Positions 28,063 to 36,363 of a DNA stretch of 39,863 bases are shown piece by piece (position 1 is the stretch's first letter; the number at the start of each line of letters is the position of its first letter). The stretch is from RAM1 sp040376925 (lineage in GTDB: Bacteria > Pseudomonadota > Gammaproteobacteria > Burkholderiales > Burkholderiaceae_C). A model generated the notes under the pieces. The model was not told the origin of the DNA. It ran no database searches and saw only the letters and a list, made by a program, of their open reading frames with translations. The stretch covers positions 1-39,863 of the forward strand of contig JBEIPU010000014.1 in assembly GCA_040376925.1 (NCBI GenBank). The letters run 5' to 3'. The translations under genes and the position numbers were made by a program.

Positions 28063-29057
28063 TGGCTGCCACCCCGGCGCCTTGGGTGCAACGGCAGCTT
28101 GAAACCCTGCTGGCGCAGCGCGGCCATGCCTGGCTGCTGCAGGGTCCGTCGGGCCTGGGGCAGTACGGCCTGGCACTGCAACTGGCCAGCGCCTGGCTGT
28201 GCGAGCGGGCCACGAGGCAGGGCGCCTGCGGCGAATGCAGCAGCTGCCACGCCATCCAGGTGCGCACCCATGCCGACCTGTGCGTGCTGATGCCCGAGAC
28301 TGCCATGCTGGCGCTGGGCTGGCCGCTGTCTGAAAAAGCCCAGGACGAGATCGACCAGAAAAAGCGCAAGCCCAGCCGTGAAATCCGCGTGGACGCCATG
28401 CGCGACGCGGTGGAGTTTGCCCAGCGCACCAGTGCCCGCGGGCGCGGCAAGGCGGTGCTGGTGTATCCGGCCGAGCGCATGAACCATGTGACGGCCAATG
28501 CGCTGCTCAAGACCCTGGAAGAACCCCCGGGTGACGTGAAATTCGTGCTGTCCAGCGAAGCTGCGCACCAGCTTCTGCCCACGATCCGAAGCCGTTGCCT
28601 GGGCCATACCATGGCCTGGCCGCAGGGGAATGAGGCGCATCAGTGGCTGGCGTCGCAGGGCATCCAGCCGGCGGACACGGCAGCCCTGCTGCGCGCGGCC
28701 GGCGGGCGGCCCGATGACGCGCTGGCGTTCGTGCAGTCAGGGCGCGACCCGAAGTCCTGGGCACTGCTGCCGCGCGCCATGGCCCGAGGCGACGCCAGCG
28801 CGCTGGCCGGGCTGACGCCCGCGCAGGCGGTGGATGCGCTGCAAAAGCTCTGCCATGACCTGCTGGCCGTCAAGGCGGGCGCGGCGCCCCGGTTTTTCGA
28901 GGCGGCCGAACTGCCACCAGCCGCTGAAATAGGTGCGCTGGGCACCTGGGGCCGCGAGCTGGCCCGGACCGCGCGGACGGTGGAGCACCCCTTCAATGCG
29001 GGCCTCATGCTGGAGTCTCTGGCCGCACAGGCCCACCGCGCGATCAGATTGCCCTAA
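28059..29057 (+). CDS. holB: DNA polymerase III subunit delta prime
   Basis: A 332-residue clamp-loader subunit. The zinc module has four cysteines with the family spacing (C48, C57, C60, C63). The P-loop is degenerate (GPSGLGQYG, with Q35 where lysine would be), as expected for delta prime, which does not hydrolyse ATP. The SRC sensor motif appears in TIRSRCLGH and the conserved NALLKTLEEPP stretch precedes it. ATG 28059 overlaps the tmk stop; a second ATG follows directly at 28062. Confidence 0.94.
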   Translation: MMAATPAPWVQRQLETLLAQRGHAWLLQGPSGLGQYGLALQLASAWLCERATRQGACGECSSCHAIQVRTHADLCVLMPETAMLALGWPLSEKAQDEIDQKKRKPSREIRVDAMRDAVEFAQRTSARGRGKAVLVYPAERMNHVTANALLKTLEEPPGDVKFVLSSEAAHQLLPTIRSRCLGHTMAWPQGNEAHQWLASQGIQPADTAALLRAAGGRPDDALAFVQSGRDPKSWALLPRAMARGDASALAGLTPAQAVDALQKLCHDLLAVKAGAAPRFFEAAELPPAAEIGALGTWGRELARTARTVEHPFNAGLMLESLAAQAHRAIRLP

Positions 29058-29078
29058 ACTTCGCAACACGCACGCGCC

Positions 29079-29441
29079 ATGAGCAATCCATCCCCCACCA
29101 CACCCCGCCCCAGCGTCATCCAGCTCGCCATCAAGGAAAAGGCAGCGCTGTATGCGGCGTACATCCCGCTGTTCACCGACGGCGGCGTGTTCATCCCGAC
29201 CACTCGCGACTACAAGCTGGGCGACGATGTGTACGTGCTGCTTTCGCTGCCCGAAGACCCGCAGCGCTACCCGGTGGCCGGCAAGGTGGCCTGGGTCACG
29301 CCGGCACGCAGCGCCGCCAACCGCACGCAGGGTGTGGGCATCCGTTTCCCGTCCGACGAAAAATCCAGGCTGCTCAAGCTGAAGATCGAAGAAGTCCTGG
29401 GGGGGCACCTGGCGTCAGAGCGGCCCACCCAGACGATCTGA
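29079..29441 (+). CDS. pilZ: Type IV pilus protein PilZ
   Basis: A 120-residue PilZ-domain protein close in sequence to Pseudomonas PilZ (IKEKAALYAAYIPLFTDGGVFIPT, then YKLGDDVYVLLSLPEDP, then VAGKVAWVTP). The founding PilZ proteins lack the RxxxR motif for cyclic di-GMP; here too I see none at the N-terminus, so it likely works in pilus assembly through the PilB/FimX-type partners and not as a c-di-GMP receptor. The place right after holB is conserved in many beta- and gammaproteobacteria. The tail ends RPTQTI, matching the family end. Confidence 0.92.
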   Translation: MSNPSPTTPRPSVIQLAIKEKAALYAAYIPLFTDGGVFIPTTRDYKLGDDVYVLLSLPEDPQRYPVAGKVAWVTPARSAANRTQGVGIRFPSDEKSRLLKLKIEEVLGGHLASERPTQTI

Positions 29442-29446
29442 CTGCC

Positions 29447-30253
29447 TTGTTCGTCGATTCCCACTGCCACCTGACATTCCCCGAGCTGGCCTCGCGCCTG
29501 CCCGAGATCCGCACCGCCATGGCGGATGCCCGGGTGGACCGCGCGCTGTGCATCTGCACCACGCTGGAAGAGTTCGACGACGTCCACGCGCTGGCCACCA
29601 CCTACGACAACTTCTGGGCCACGGTGGGCGTGCACCCCGACAACGAAGGCGTGACGGAGCCGTCGGTGCTGGACTTGCTGGAGCGCGCCGCACGGCCGCG
29701 CGTGGTGGCCATCGGCGAGACCGGGCTGGACTACTACCAGATGGAAGAACGCAAGGGCGGGCGTACGGTGGCCGACATGCAATGGCAGCGCGACCGCTTC
29801 AGCACCCATATCGAGGCTGCGCGGCAGGCTAAGCTGCCGCTGGTCATCCACACTCGGGCGGCCTCGGACGACACGATCGCCATGCTGCGCGAACACCGGG
29901 AAGACGGCTCATCCGGATCCGCCGGGGGCGTGTTCCATTGCTTCACCGAAACAGCGCAAGTGGCCCGTGCAGCGCTGGACCTGGGCTTTTACATCTCGTT
30001 TTCCGGCATCCTGACCTTCAAAAGCGCGCAGGACCTGCGCGATGTGGCGGCCTTTGTGCCGCTGGATCGTCTGTTGATCGAAACCGACAGCCCGTACCTG
30101 GCGCCCGTCCCGTACCGCGGCAAAACCAACAATCCGTCGTATGTACCGCATGTGGCGATGCAGATCGCGGCACTGCGCCAGCTGCCGGTCGAGCAGATCG
30201 CCGACGTGACCAGCCGCAACTTCGAACGCCTGTTTTGCGCCGTTCAATCATGA
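29447..30253 (+). CDS. tatD: TatD family metal-dependent hydrolase
   Basis: A 268-residue TIM-barrel nuclease-type hydrolase. The metal ligands fit H6 and H8 (DSHCHL), the glutamate in GETGLDYY, a histidine in LVIHTRAAS, a histidine in GVFHCFTE and the aspartate in IETDSPYLAP. TatD proteins are 3'-5' exonucleases or deoxyribonucleases. The start is a TTG at 29447, because FVDSHCHL is the conserved first strand and no ATG or GTG lies nearby in frame. It starts 5 bases after pilZ. Confidence 0.94.
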   Translation: MFVDSHCHLTFPELASRLPEIRTAMADARVDRALCICTTLEEFDDVHALATTYDNFWATVGVHPDNEGVTEPSVLDLLERAARPRVVAIGETGLDYYQMEERKGGRTVADMQWQRDRFSTHIEAARQAKLPLVIHTRAASDDTIAMLREHREDGSSGSAGGVFHCFTETAQVARAALDLGFYISFSGILTFKSAQDLRDVAAFVPLDRLLIETDSPYLAPVPYRGKTNNPSYVPHVAMQIAALRQLPVEQIADVTSRNFERLFCAVQS

Positions 30254-30909
30254 GAAATTACTTTAGAAAAGTAATTTACCTTGTTGTTTTTGCGGGGTTC
30301 AGCTGGGCGCATGCAGGGTCCTATGAAGACTTTTTCATCGCCATCAAGCGCGACGATGCCGCGACCATCAACGCACTGCTGAGCCGCGGCTTCGACCCTG
30401 ACACGCGCGACCCGGAGGGTCTGCCAGGGTTGTTTCTGGCGGTGCGCGAGCCTTCGCTCAAGGCGGCCGAAGCCTTGATTGCGTGGCCAAAGTCGAACGT
30501 TGAAGTCCGTACGCCGCAGGGTGAAAGCCCGCTGATGATGGCGTCGCTGAAAGGGCACATCGACCTGGTGCGCAAGCTGATTGCCCGGGATGCCGACGTG
30601 AACAAGCCGGGCTGGACGCCGCTGCATTACGCAGCGACCAACGGCCATGTGGAAATCATCAGGCTGCTGCTGGAGCACCATGCCTACATCGACGCGGAAT
30701 CACCCAACGGCACCACGCCGCTGATGATGGCGGCGCACTACGGGTCGCCAGAGGCGGTCAAGCTGCTGCTTGAAGCGGGCGCGGACGCCATGATGAAAAA
30801 CCGTCTGGGGCTGACGGCGCTGGACTTTGCCCAGCGGGGCAACCGCACTGAAGCAGCCAACCTGATCGCCGCGTTTGTACGTGGGAAACAACCCAAAGGC
30901 CAATGGTGA
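30250..30909 (+). CDS. Exported ankyrin-repeat protein
   Basis: A 219-residue protein with a signal peptide (charged MRNYFRK, hydrophobic VIYLVVFAGFSW, cleavage likely after AHA at about residue 22) and at least four ankyrin repeats in the mature part (such as GWTPLHYAATNGHVEIIRLLLEHHAYID and GTTPLMMAAHYGSPEAVKLLLEAGAD, each read in parts). Ankyrin proteins bind other proteins; a periplasmic partner is unknown. The ATG overlaps the tatD stop by 4 bases. The gene is intact to its own stop, and the foreign element begins directly behind it. Confidence 0.88.
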   Translation: MRNYFRKVIYLVVFAGFSWAHAGSYEDFFIAIKRDDAATINALLSRGFDPDTRDPEGLPGLFLAVREPSLKAAEALIAWPKSNVEVRTPQGESPLMMASLKGHIDLVRKLIARDADVNKPGWTPLHYAATNGHVEIIRLLLEHHAYIDAESPNGTTPLMMAAHYGSPEAVKLLLEAGADAMMKNRLGLTALDFAQRGNRTEAANLIAAFVRGKQPKGQW

Positions 30910-30917
30910 CGTCCGCT

Positions 30918-30932
30918 GAAGTGATCGTGTCA
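30918..30932 (+). repeat. Outer half-site of the left-end repeat family
   Basis: GAAGTGATCGTGTCA matches 12 of 15 positions of the right arm of the module at 30999-31013 (GAAGTGA, three different bases, TGTCA). It lies 9 bases after the ankyrin stop and may be the outermost transposase-binding site of the Tn7-like element. No matching left arm lies in front of it. Confidence 0.4.
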
Positions 30933-30973
30933 CGCTCGTTTGGAGCTTCTCCCCTCTGAAGCTTGCTTTAGTC

Positions 30974-31012
30974 GGGACATTTTCACTTCCATTTTTTTGA
31001 AGTGAAAATGTC
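30974..31012. repeat. Palindromic module, copy 1 (putative transposase-binding site)
   Basis: A left arm at 30974-30989 and a right arm at 30999-31012 form a perfect 14-bp inverted repeat (GACATTTTCACTTC / GAAGTGAAAATGTC) around a 9-base spacer made mostly of T. The GACATTTTC core resembles the TGTCATTTTC of Tn5053/Tn402-type ends. It could also act as a terminator for the ankyrin gene, but the T-run is in the loop and not after the stem. A second copy with the same geometry lies 158 bp on. Confidence 0.65.
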
Positions 31013-31131
31013 AAAGTGTTGCCCTTCTACGCGCTGGGACGCTTCAGGGGTTTTGCACCGCCTTCATTAAATATGACTCGCACGCCGGGGGTGCGAATTC
31101 TTCAATTAAATCAACGCCCTGGCGGCGGAGC

Positions 31132-31170
31132 GGGACAATTTCAGTTCAATTTCAGTGAAGTGAATTTGAC
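31132..31170. repeat. Palindromic module, copy 2 (putative transposase-binding site)
   Basis: The left arm (31132-31147, GGGACAATTTCAGTTC) matches copy 1 at 14 of 16 positions and the right arm (31157-31170, GAAGTGAATTTGAC) at 11 of 14. The spacer is again 9 bases but of unrelated sequence. The conserved arms with a free spacer point to protein binding. The right arm runs into the -35 hexamer of the promoter in front of tnsA. Confidence 0.6.
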
Positions 31171-31193
31171 AACGTCGAAACCGGCGCTATTAG
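31166..31193 (+). promoter_or_regulatory. Putative sigma-70 promoter of the tns operon
   Basis: TTGACA (31166-31171) and TATTAG (31188-31193) are 16 bases apart, ahead of the tnsA GTG at 31219. The -35 box shares bases with palindromic copy 2, so bound transposase would block the polymerase. With the two modules and the half-site, this is all I see in the 309-base gap 30910-31218. Confidence 0.5.
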
Positions 31194-31218
31194 TTGAGTT
31201 TCCAACGGAAGCTCGACA

Positions 31219-31860
31219 GTGGCACCAACCGCCTACGAATCACCGCTAACGATCAGGCGACCTCACGGGTCTTACCGCTTCGACGTCTTCAGCATGAAGG
31301 CAGGGCGGCGCATGACCTTGTTTGGCAAAGCAGCCCTGAGTCAGTTCATTGAACTGGAAGCAGATCATGAAGTGGCCGCGCTCTGCGAACGGCCACTGAA
31401 GATTCCTGACTCCAAGCCAACGCGCGTCATTGATTTTTGGGCACTGCGCGGTGGCAGGTCTCATTTCTACCTGCTGCTATCGGCGTCGGGCGCGCGCGAC
31501 ATGAGCAAGCCGAAGGTGGCTATTGAGGACTTTCGCAAATGGGTCGAGGGCGAACGTGCAGTTCTACACGAAGTGGTCACCGACGTATTCAACGAAAGGC
31601 GGTTACTGCACGACAACTGGGCCGCAATCTTGCAGCACTTGGTGGCGCACCGCGGCTTAGTGGGACCAACGCTGTTGGAGCGATGCGCAATTGAGATGAG
31701 GCCCGCGTTCTCGCTGGAGCAAATTGAAAGTCAAATGACCGACCTGGACAGCATGCTGATAAGGGCAGCGGTCTACAGCTTGTTAGCAGGAGGGAAACTT
31801 AACTGCCCGAGCATCGCCCAAGCCCGATTGACTCCTGCAACTCAGTTCGTAAGACCGTGA
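31219..31860 (+). CDS. tnsA: TnsA-like transposon endonuclease subunit, catalytic lysine not seen
   Basis: A 213-residue protein in the TnsA place of a Tn7-like operon. In Tn7, TnsA cuts the 5' ends beside TnsB using E63, D114 and K132. Here a glutamate fits in FIELEADHEVAALCERP (near residue 47) and an aspartate in TRVIDFWAL (near 73), but the strand that should hold the lysine reads HFYLLLSAS. The active site thus looks incomplete, which would favour replicative movement, as in elements without TnsA. The C-terminal half is helical, with a likely winged-helix part (AAVYSLLAGGKLNCPSI) as in TnsA. The GTG start follows GGAAG by 8 bases; an in-frame ATG lies near codon 27. The stop overlaps tnsB. 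Confidence 0.68.
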   Translation: MAPTAYESPLTIRRPHGSYRFDVFSMKAGRRMTLFGKAALSQFIELEADHEVAALCERPLKIPDSKPTRVIDFWALRGGRSHFYLLLSASGARDMSKPKVAIEDFRKWVEGERAVLHEVVTDVFNERRLLHDNWAAILQHLVAHRGLVGPTLLERCAIEMRPAFSLEQIESQMTDLDSMLIRAAVYSLLAGGKLNCPSIAQARLTPATQFVRP

Positions 31861-33893
31861 AGAACGCACCCCGAGTCTTCCTTTACGGCATGGCGAACTT
31901 CACGCGGGCCAGCATTCCGGAAATCCTTGCGGATTTTGAGGCACTACCCAAGGTTGATGAGGGAGCATTGCCTGATGGCTCCCAAGAAGAGTATGCGGCG
32001 AACCTCGAGGCGTACCGGCTCTTCGTAATGGAGCCCGATGTGAGCTTGGCCGAGATCCATCGGCGGACAGGGGTTCACCAAAAACAGATGTACCGTCTGT
32101 TGGACCGGGTACTTACCAAGGCGGAGGATGGGCTGATAGAGGGTTTAAGGGGGCTCATCCCACACAGGCATTTGAAGGCCTACACACGTACTGCGGTGGT
32201 GGTTAGATCCTCAAAACTGGATAAGTCAACGGCGGCGGGCGCGCTACAGCAGACGCTCGACAAGTTTCCCGCCATTCGCGTCTGGATGAAAAAAGAAGCG
32301 AAGAAGCGGAACGAGCCGCTGAAAAAAAATGAGATGCGCTCAATCCGGAAGCCTACAGCCCAGTTGCACGGGGAATTTCTGGACAAATGCCATGGGGTCG
32401 GAATTACAGATGACCAGTGGCCATTTAACCAAGACTACCGAGGCTACCGCTCGTTTGTTGCTCTCTTAAAAAAGATGGAGCTGGAGCGTACGGGGGGCCA
32501 CCCCAAGGCGGGCGAAGGCATTCCGACCCAAGCTCTCGGCGAGCCGGACACTCCCGCGCAATGGCCCATCGCTTTGGAGCCCTTCATGGTCGTGCAGTTC
32601 GATGGTCACAAGGTCGATCTGCGTGTCACGATTGCCATTCCGGATCCGTTCGGCATGGAAACGCTGGTCGAAATTAGCCGGATCTGGATCCTTGTAATCA
32701 CGGACGTGCGCACGAAGGCAATCCTAGGCTATAGCATCGCATTGGGGATCGAATACAACAAGGACGATTTCGCGGAAGCACTGCAGGCGTCCTTGGTACC
32801 TCATAGGCGTGTGCAGCTGACGATTCCGGGTCTAAAGGTCAAGGAGGGTGGGGGCTTCCCTATCGACGTACAGCCCGAACTCGCGTATCACCGCTGGACG
32901 TGGTTTCAATTCGACGAAGCGAAGTCGCACTTGGCCGACGATTCGCTGGATCGATTGACGAAGGTGCTGGGGAGCTGGACTGTCGCTGGACGCCTTGGGG
33001 AGCCCAATGACCGCGCGTACGAAGAGCGGCTGTTCGGGATTTTGGAGGAGTGTGGCTTTCACCGAATTCCCGGTACCGTTGGTTCCAGTCCGAGCGATCC
33101 ACGCCGCAAGCTGGCCGACGTCGGGAGCGATCTGGACCGAATGATCCGGCTCGACGAACTCGAGTAAGTCATCTATGTCCTCCTCGCGAATCGAAACGGG
33201 ACACCACAGACCGGGCTGGGTGGCCGCACTGCGCTTGAGGCGATGCGATACCTTACGAGCAAGCCAGAGTTCTTGCTGCAGACGTTACCGCATACGAAAC
33301 GCCATCAGCTCTTTCTGCTACGCGAGGCCGTTGAGGTGACTATTCGCGGGCGTAAGTCCGTGGCCCATGTCAACTTCGAAGGCGTACGGTACACGTCCGA
33401 CACACTAGCGCGTAAACGAGAGCTCATTGCCAGGAAGGTGAAGCTGCGCATCTACTACATGGCGCGCGATATTCGCAAGGTGCATGCATTCTTCATGGAC
33501 GGCAGCGAACTTGGAATCCTGGTCGCCGCCAAACAATGGCGTACCACCCCGCACTCGATTCGACAGCGACAGGAAATCCTGCGAATGAAGCGGCTGGGAC
33601 TCATCTCCTGGGGCGCCGAGGACGACCCGGTGGAAAAGTACATTCTCAAGAAACGCGAAGATGCCAAGCACAACAAGCGCTCAGCCAACAACATCGCGAA
33701 GGCCAGAGCCAACATCGCGGCTGCACAGGCAGACGCCGCAGATAAGCTTAGTCCGTTTGAAATGTCCTCGCGTGCAGAACTTCGGCACTCCACCCATGAA
33801 GCCGATGCGATGGCGGCCGACGCCGCTCGGAAGCCGGCAAAGACCAAGGTGGAGCCGACGCCATTGACCGTCAACAGAACGATCTTCTTTTAG
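31857..33893 (+). pseudogene. tnsB: TnsB/TniA-type DDE transposase interrupted by an in-frame TAA
   Basis: Without the stop this would be a 678-residue transposase. The N-terminal part has helix-turn-helix-like sequence (VSLAEIHRRTGVHQKQMYRLL). The RNase H-like domain shows D249 (VVQFDGHKVD), D353 (FQFDEAKSHL) and E389 or E390 (YEERLF), about 36 residues after the second D. A TAA at 33165-33167 ends the first part after 436 codons. The same frame goes straight on (VIYVLLANRNGTPQTGLGGRTALEAM), which is the usual link of Mu/TnsB transposases, then a C-terminal beta-barrel and a basic tail to 33893. A single change from CAA to TAA explains it (LEQV to LE-stop). An internal ATG at 33243 could start the tail separately. 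The GTG start overlaps the tnsA stop by 4 bases. Confidence 0.85.
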
Positions 33894-33904
33894 TGGAGGA
33901 TGCC

Positions 33905-34900
33905 ATGGACTTGCACCAGAGGCCTTGCCCTATCGCCAGCCATCCACTGAATACGCAGAAGTACATCGTTCCGACGCCCTCCATCGACGCGCTGTACGCA
34001 GCCATCCGCAAATGCATCAAGCAGCGCGTGCCAGGCGGGATCGTCTATGCGATGACGCGTTACGGAAAGACCTATGCCATTCGCTACATCCGTGGAATGC
34101 TCAAGATTGATTACCCTGGCATCGTCACCTTCAACTTCGGATGCCTGAAGAAAAAGCAGCCAAGCGAAGGCGCGTTCTTCAGCAACCTGCTCAAGTGGGC
34201 TGGGCACCCTAAGCACGAAACGGGCACCAACAAGCAACTGCGTAGCAGACTCATGCACATGCTTATGGACCAGCTTGCCAGGTCCCCGCACAACTTCCTG
34301 GTCCTGTTTGCGGATGAGGCCCAGAAGCTGCAGATCGAGGACTACGAATGGTTGCGCGAAATCCATGACGAACTCGAGGATCGCGGCTTTCGGATGATTA
34401 CCTTTCTTGTCGGCCAACCCCAACTGCGCCAACAAAAGACCGCATTGAAGATCGCGAGGGAAACTCAAATTGTCGGCCGATTCATGATCGACGAATTTGA
34501 GTTTCGCGGGGTTACGTGCGTGGAGGATGCCGCAACTTGCCTTCGTAGCTACGACGCGGGCGTGTTCCCGGTGGGAACGGAATGGACCTTTACGCGCTTT
34601 TTCTTGCCACGAGCATGGCAGGCTGGCTTTCGACTCCAGTCGTGCGCCCCGCAGATATGGGCCGAGTTTTCGGCTGTGCATGAGGAAGCCGGATTTCAAG
34701 AAAAGCTTGAAGTACCGATGACATACTTCGCCCGATCCATCGAAATTTTCCTGACAACGATGGGGACCGATCTCGATTGCGCAGAGTTCCGACCCACGGC
34801 CGATACGTGGAAATCAGTGGTTCTCGAATCCCGGTTCGCGCAGTCCGAGGAGGAACTGCTCACGATCATCACCGAGGCGGACGAGTTGGAGCTGAGGTGA
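33905..34900 (+). CDS. tnsC: TnsC/TniB-type AAA+ transposition regulator
   Basis: A 331-residue ATPase that in Tn7-like elements links the target selector (TniQ) to the transposase. Walker A is YAMTRYGKTYA (G54, K55, T56), in the shorter form common to TniB-like proteins; Walker B is FLVLFADEAQ (D137, E138). A sensor-1-like stretch follows in MITFLVGQPQLRQQ. The ATG at 33905 is preferred over GTG 33893 because GGAGG at 33895-33899 sits 5 bases before it. Its TGA overlaps the tniQ ATG by one base (TGATG). I see no defect in this gene. Confidence 0.88.
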   Translation: MDLHQRPCPIASHPLNTQKYIVPTPSIDALYAAIRKCIKQRVPGGIVYAMTRYGKTYAIRYIRGMLKIDYPGIVTFNFGCLKKKQPSEGAFFSNLLKWAGHPKHETGTNKQLRSRLMHMLMDQLARSPHNFLVLFADEAQKLQIEDYEWLREIHDELEDRGFRMITFLVGQPQLRQQKTALKIARETQIVGRFMIDEFEFRGVTCVEDAATCLRSYDAGVFPVGTEWTFTRFFLPRAWQAGFRLQSCAPQIWAEFSAVHEEAGFQEKLEVPMTYFARSIEIFLTTMGTDLDCAEFRPTADTWKSVVLESRFAQSEEELLTIITEADELELR

Positions 34901-36363
34901 TGGTCGAAGTCTCGAGAGGTCGCATTCTTCTTGATCCGTATGAGGTTCCGCAGGAGAAGTGGAGCAACCGCTCATCGTGGATCAGTGGGAGCGAGTCGGC
35001 ATATGCATTGCTCGCCAAATTCGCGGCACTTAACGTATTGAGCTGCCGAGAATTGTGCGAGCTTTTCGTGATCCGAAAGGCTAGAAAGACCGGAGCGGAG
35101 CACTTTCCCAAGGTTGACCTCAGGTCCAGCGAGTGGATGCGCACAGGGCGTCTCGGAAATCTGTTCGCAATCGACGCAGCAGAGTTGCGCTTGGCCTTTG
35201 TCAACGAGCTTTTCCCCAATGCATCCTCCTTATCCAGCAACGTGTTGGTGTGGTGCCCACGTTGTGCCCACCATGGTTTTCATTCTGCGGCATTTCAGCT
35301 CAATTTCTACCTTACTTGTCCCGTGCACCGCATCGAGCTACGACGTGCCTGCCATTCGTGTAAGGCGCCCATTCCCTACGTCCTGCATTCGACCCAATCG
35401 CGACCCTTGTTTGTGTGTCTTAGCTGCGGACGGGATCTTGCGGGGGAACTGCGCAAATCGCTGGTTGGCCTTGCCCTGGACAAGCGCGGGCAGGCACTTC
35501 ACCGCGACCATATAGAACTCGTTCGGTTCACAGACACGCTCCCGACACTCTTTAACGCATGTCGGTCGGCCCTTGGCCGACCGAATCTTCCGATTGAGGT
35601 GGGTAAGGCCGACGTGTTTCGCAGTTGCGGTGCGTTTCGGCAGTTTGTTGCCGACGTACTGACTGCGGTGTCCGCCCGTGTGTCGTCCCCACAGCTTCAC
35701 CCGTTACGCCCTACAGGAGTTTTCTCGCATCCGTTTGAGCCGCCGCCGCGGGCCAAACGGGGTGCAGCGGTCGGAGACCAAACACTTGACGAGGCCACTT
35801 CGCTTTATCGCTGTCTCAGGCGCTCGGTGTATCGGCATCATTGCCGTGGTCACGCCCAATGCATACGGGCCGCCATGAAAACCATGTGGTGGGACCCAGA
35901 AGGTGAGCGTGTCCCGGTCTTTTGTCCAACCGCGCAGGCGTTTTTGCGGTGGCGAATGCACTGGGAGGGCTGCCGCATCCCGAGCGAGCTAGACAGGCCG
36001 AGCGGTGCCCGCACCCCATACGGCCTTATCGCTTGGCTGGCCAGCGAAGCGCCTATCGGATCTCGGCTTTGGGCCCACCGCCTAGACGGTTGGGTTCGCT
36101 CACATCTCCTAGCGTGCGCCTGCCTGGACTCGTTTGCCGAGTGGCTGCAGCTCGCAGAAAGGGCCAAAAAACTGGTGCTCTGGCACAAGGCGGACGCGAA
36201 GAGTTTTCGCAGCCGTCACTGGGCGTGCAGCGGCCGCGGCACCACCCACGAGCCTGCGATGCTATTCATCGAGCACACTTTTCATGCGATTGGGAAGGTA
36301 CCCTCAGCGTCGGGAGCACATCTTCGTGCGACAAGGTCTGCGCTGTCCGCGATTCGCCGCTAG
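34900..36363 (+). CDS. tniQ: TniQ/TnsD-family target-site selection protein
   Basis: A 487-residue zinc-finger protein. The TniQ pattern is clear: C119 and C122 (WCPRCAHHGFHS), C140 and H143 (LTCPVHRIELRRACHSC), C151 and C154, then C173 and C176 (FVCLSCGRDL). The length lies between short TniQ (about 400) and TnsD (about 500), and the C-terminal part has further helix-turn-helix-like stretches that could read a fixed DNA site. In Tn7 elements such a protein chooses the attachment site; here that would be the 3' flank of the ankyrin gene. No Cas or second TniQ gene is seen. The frame is open upstream of the ATG, but that part overlaps tnsC. Confidence 0.87.
   Translation: MVEVSRGRILLDPYEVPQEKWSNRSSWISGSESAYALLAKFAALNVLSCRELCELFVIRKARKTGAEHFPKVDLRSSEWMRTGRLGNLFAIDAAELRLAFVNELFPNASSLSSNVLVWCPRCAHHGFHSAAFQLNFYLTCPVHRIELRRACHSCKAPIPYVLHSTQSRPLFVCLSCGRDLAGELRKSLVGLALDKRGQALHRDHIELVRFTDTLPTLFNACRSALGRPNLPIEVGKADVFRSCGAFRQFVADVLTAVSARVSSPQLHPLRPTGVFSHPFEPPPRAKRGAAVGDQTLDEATSLYRCLRRSVYRHHCRGHAQCIRAAMKTMWWDPEGERVPVFCPTAQAFLRWRMHWEGCRIPSELDRPSGARTPYGLIAWLASEAPIGSRLWAHRLDGWVRSHLLACACLDSFAEWLQLAERAKKLVLWHKADAKSFRSRHWACSGRGTTHEPAMLFIEHTFHAIGKVPSASGAHLRATRSALSAIRR

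Noticed and set aside
30976..31012. Simple terminator for the ankyrin gene
   Set aside because: The T-run is in the loop and the stem is AT-rich without a U-tail; the equal geometry of a second copy 158 bp away fits protein-binding sites better, though a side role in termination is possible.
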